Origin: Deltaproteobacteria bacterium
GTDB lineage: Bacteria > Desulfobacterota > DSM-4660 > Desulfatiglandales > Desulfatiglandaceae
Direction: 5' to 3'
Assembly (NCBI GenBank): GCA_019307165.1
Contig: JAFDKD010000214.1
Location: 1-5,964, forward strand
DNA length: 5,964 bases
Notes under the pieces: model-generated
Told to the model about the DNA's origin: nothing
Database searches by the model: none
What the model saw: the letters and a program-made list of their open reading frames with translations, nothing else
Shown here: positions 5,779-5,964 of the stretch, in pieces
How positions within the stretch are numbered: the stretch's first letter is position 1
Layout: each line of letters begins with the position of its first letter
Translations under genes and position numbers: made by a program

Positions 5779-5903
5779 TTCAGGTAATTTAAGGCAACCC
5801 AACAGCATAACCTGAACCTTCTGAGAGGAAGCCATGGTTTCACGTCTCCGGAAGGTAGAGATAACCGGAAGCCTCCGAGGGAGAACCATACCCTCTTGGA
5901 GGC
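5779..5903 (+). ncRNA. Structured 5' leader, candidate riboswitch (possibly Moco/Tuco class)
   Basis: Several helices can be drawn by eye. UUCAGGU (5779-5785) pairs perfectly with ACCUGAA (5810-5816). ACCUUC (5816-5821) pairs with GAAGGU (5851-5856), enclosing GAGA/UCUC (5823-5826 with 5845-5848) and a GAAGC/GUUUC hairpin (5828-5832 with 5837-5841). Competing pairings are UCCGG/CCGGA (5847-5851 with 5865-5869) and GUCUC/GAGAU (5844-5848 with 5858-5862), which cannot coexist with the 5816-5856 stem. The last element is an intrinsic terminator just before an SD, the layout of a transcription-control riboswitch. Blocks such as GGUUUCAC and CCGGAAGCCUCC remind me of the molybdenum/tungsten cofactor RNA motif; this is memory of a pattern, not an alignment. 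A T-box, TPP, cobalamin, SAM, glycine or cyclic-di-GMP riboswitch does not fit. A protein-binding leader remains possible. Confidence 0.5.
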
Positions 5904-5909
5904 TTTTTT
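5869..5909 (+). terminator. Intrinsic terminator inside the leader
   Basis: AAGCCUCC (5869-5876) pairs with GGAGGCUU (5898-5905), and GAGGG (5877-5881) with CCCUC (5891-5895), with a UU bulge and a nine-base loop. A run of six T (5904-5909) follows. It lies between the promoter at 5731 and the gene at 5928, so it is more likely a regulated attenuator than the end of an upstream transcript, although it could also stop read-through from the gamma-glutamyltransferase gene. Confidence 0.85.
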
Positions 5910-5927
5910 GTTTGCGGAGGTGATCCC

Positions 5928-5964
5928 ATGGCCCCTGAGGACTTTAAACTCAAGCTCACAGCTG
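5928..5964 (+). CDS. Start of an unidentified gene controlled by the leader (truncated by the window)
   Basis: ATG 5928 is preceded by GGAGGTGAT (5916-5924), an almost complete complement of the 16S rRNA tail, with seven bases between GGAGG and the ATG. Only 12 codons are visible (MAPEDFKLKLTA), then the window ends. No function can be assigned. If the leader is a Moco/Tuco riboswitch, a molybdenum- or tungsten-cofactor or transport gene would be expected. Confidence 0.7.
   Translation, partial: MAPEDFKLKLTA

Noticed and set aside
5811..5828. TPP riboswitch suggested by CCTGA and CTGAGA words
   Set aside because: The words are in the wrong order and the other conserved THI-box segments are absent.
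5834..5923. 29-codon leader ORF (MVSRLRKVEITG...) ending within the SD of the 5928 gene
   Set aside because: AGAGGA lies upstream, so translation is conceivable, but the frame spans the terminator hairpin and U-tract and its sequence is dictated by the RNA stems. There is no run of regulatory codons to suggest attenuation by a leader peptide.

Overview
The window reads like GC-rich chromosomal DNA from a sulfate-reducing or syntrophic member of the Desulfobacterota (former Deltaproteobacteria). This placement is inferred from gene content: an AhpC-type peroxiredoxin with an in-frame UGA at the catalytic position, degenerate 7-base tandem repeats at gene junctions, strong Shine-Dalgarno (SD) sites, and a long structured leader that ends in a terminator. 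No marker gene in the window fixes the taxon.

Left block, minus strand, 1-1327. A peroxiredoxin gene (608-1327) is followed 124 bases later by a NYN/LabA-type nuclease-fold gene (1-483, running off the window). The peroxiredoxin is the most notable gene here. An ordinary ORF search splits it in two at a TGA (1076-1078). That TGA lies exactly where the peroxidatic cysteine belongs and is followed by a good bacterial SECIS-like hairpin, so I read it as selenocysteine. The protein also lacks the usual C-terminal resolving cysteine. It has two in-frame starts, each with its own strong SD.

Middle, 1328-1970. This holds no intact gene. It contains heptad repeats (1346-1418), a possible peroxiredoxin promoter (1547-1574, minus strand) and the decayed C-terminal end of an IS1595-type transposase (1777-1971, minus strand). 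The transposase remnant ends just before the ribosome-binding site of the next gene.

Right block, plus strand, 1971-5576. Three genes in a row: a single-domain STAS anti-sigma-factor antagonist (TTG start), an AMP-forming acyl-CoA synthetase, and a gamma-glutamyltransferase-family Ntn-hydrolase of the leaderless YwrD-like kind. Heptad repeats sit in both junctions. The three may be co-transcribed, but no shared pathway is evident.

Right end, 5577-5964. After about 150 bases with no recognisable content there is a plausible sigma70 promoter (TTGACA at 5731). It is followed by a leader of about 160 nt with mutually exclusive helices, a very strong intrinsic terminator (5869-5909), a near-perfect SD and the first 12 codons of a new gene. 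This is the layout of a transcription-terminating riboswitch. The sequence reminds me of the molybdenum/tungsten cofactor (Moco/Tuco) class, but that assignment is tentative.
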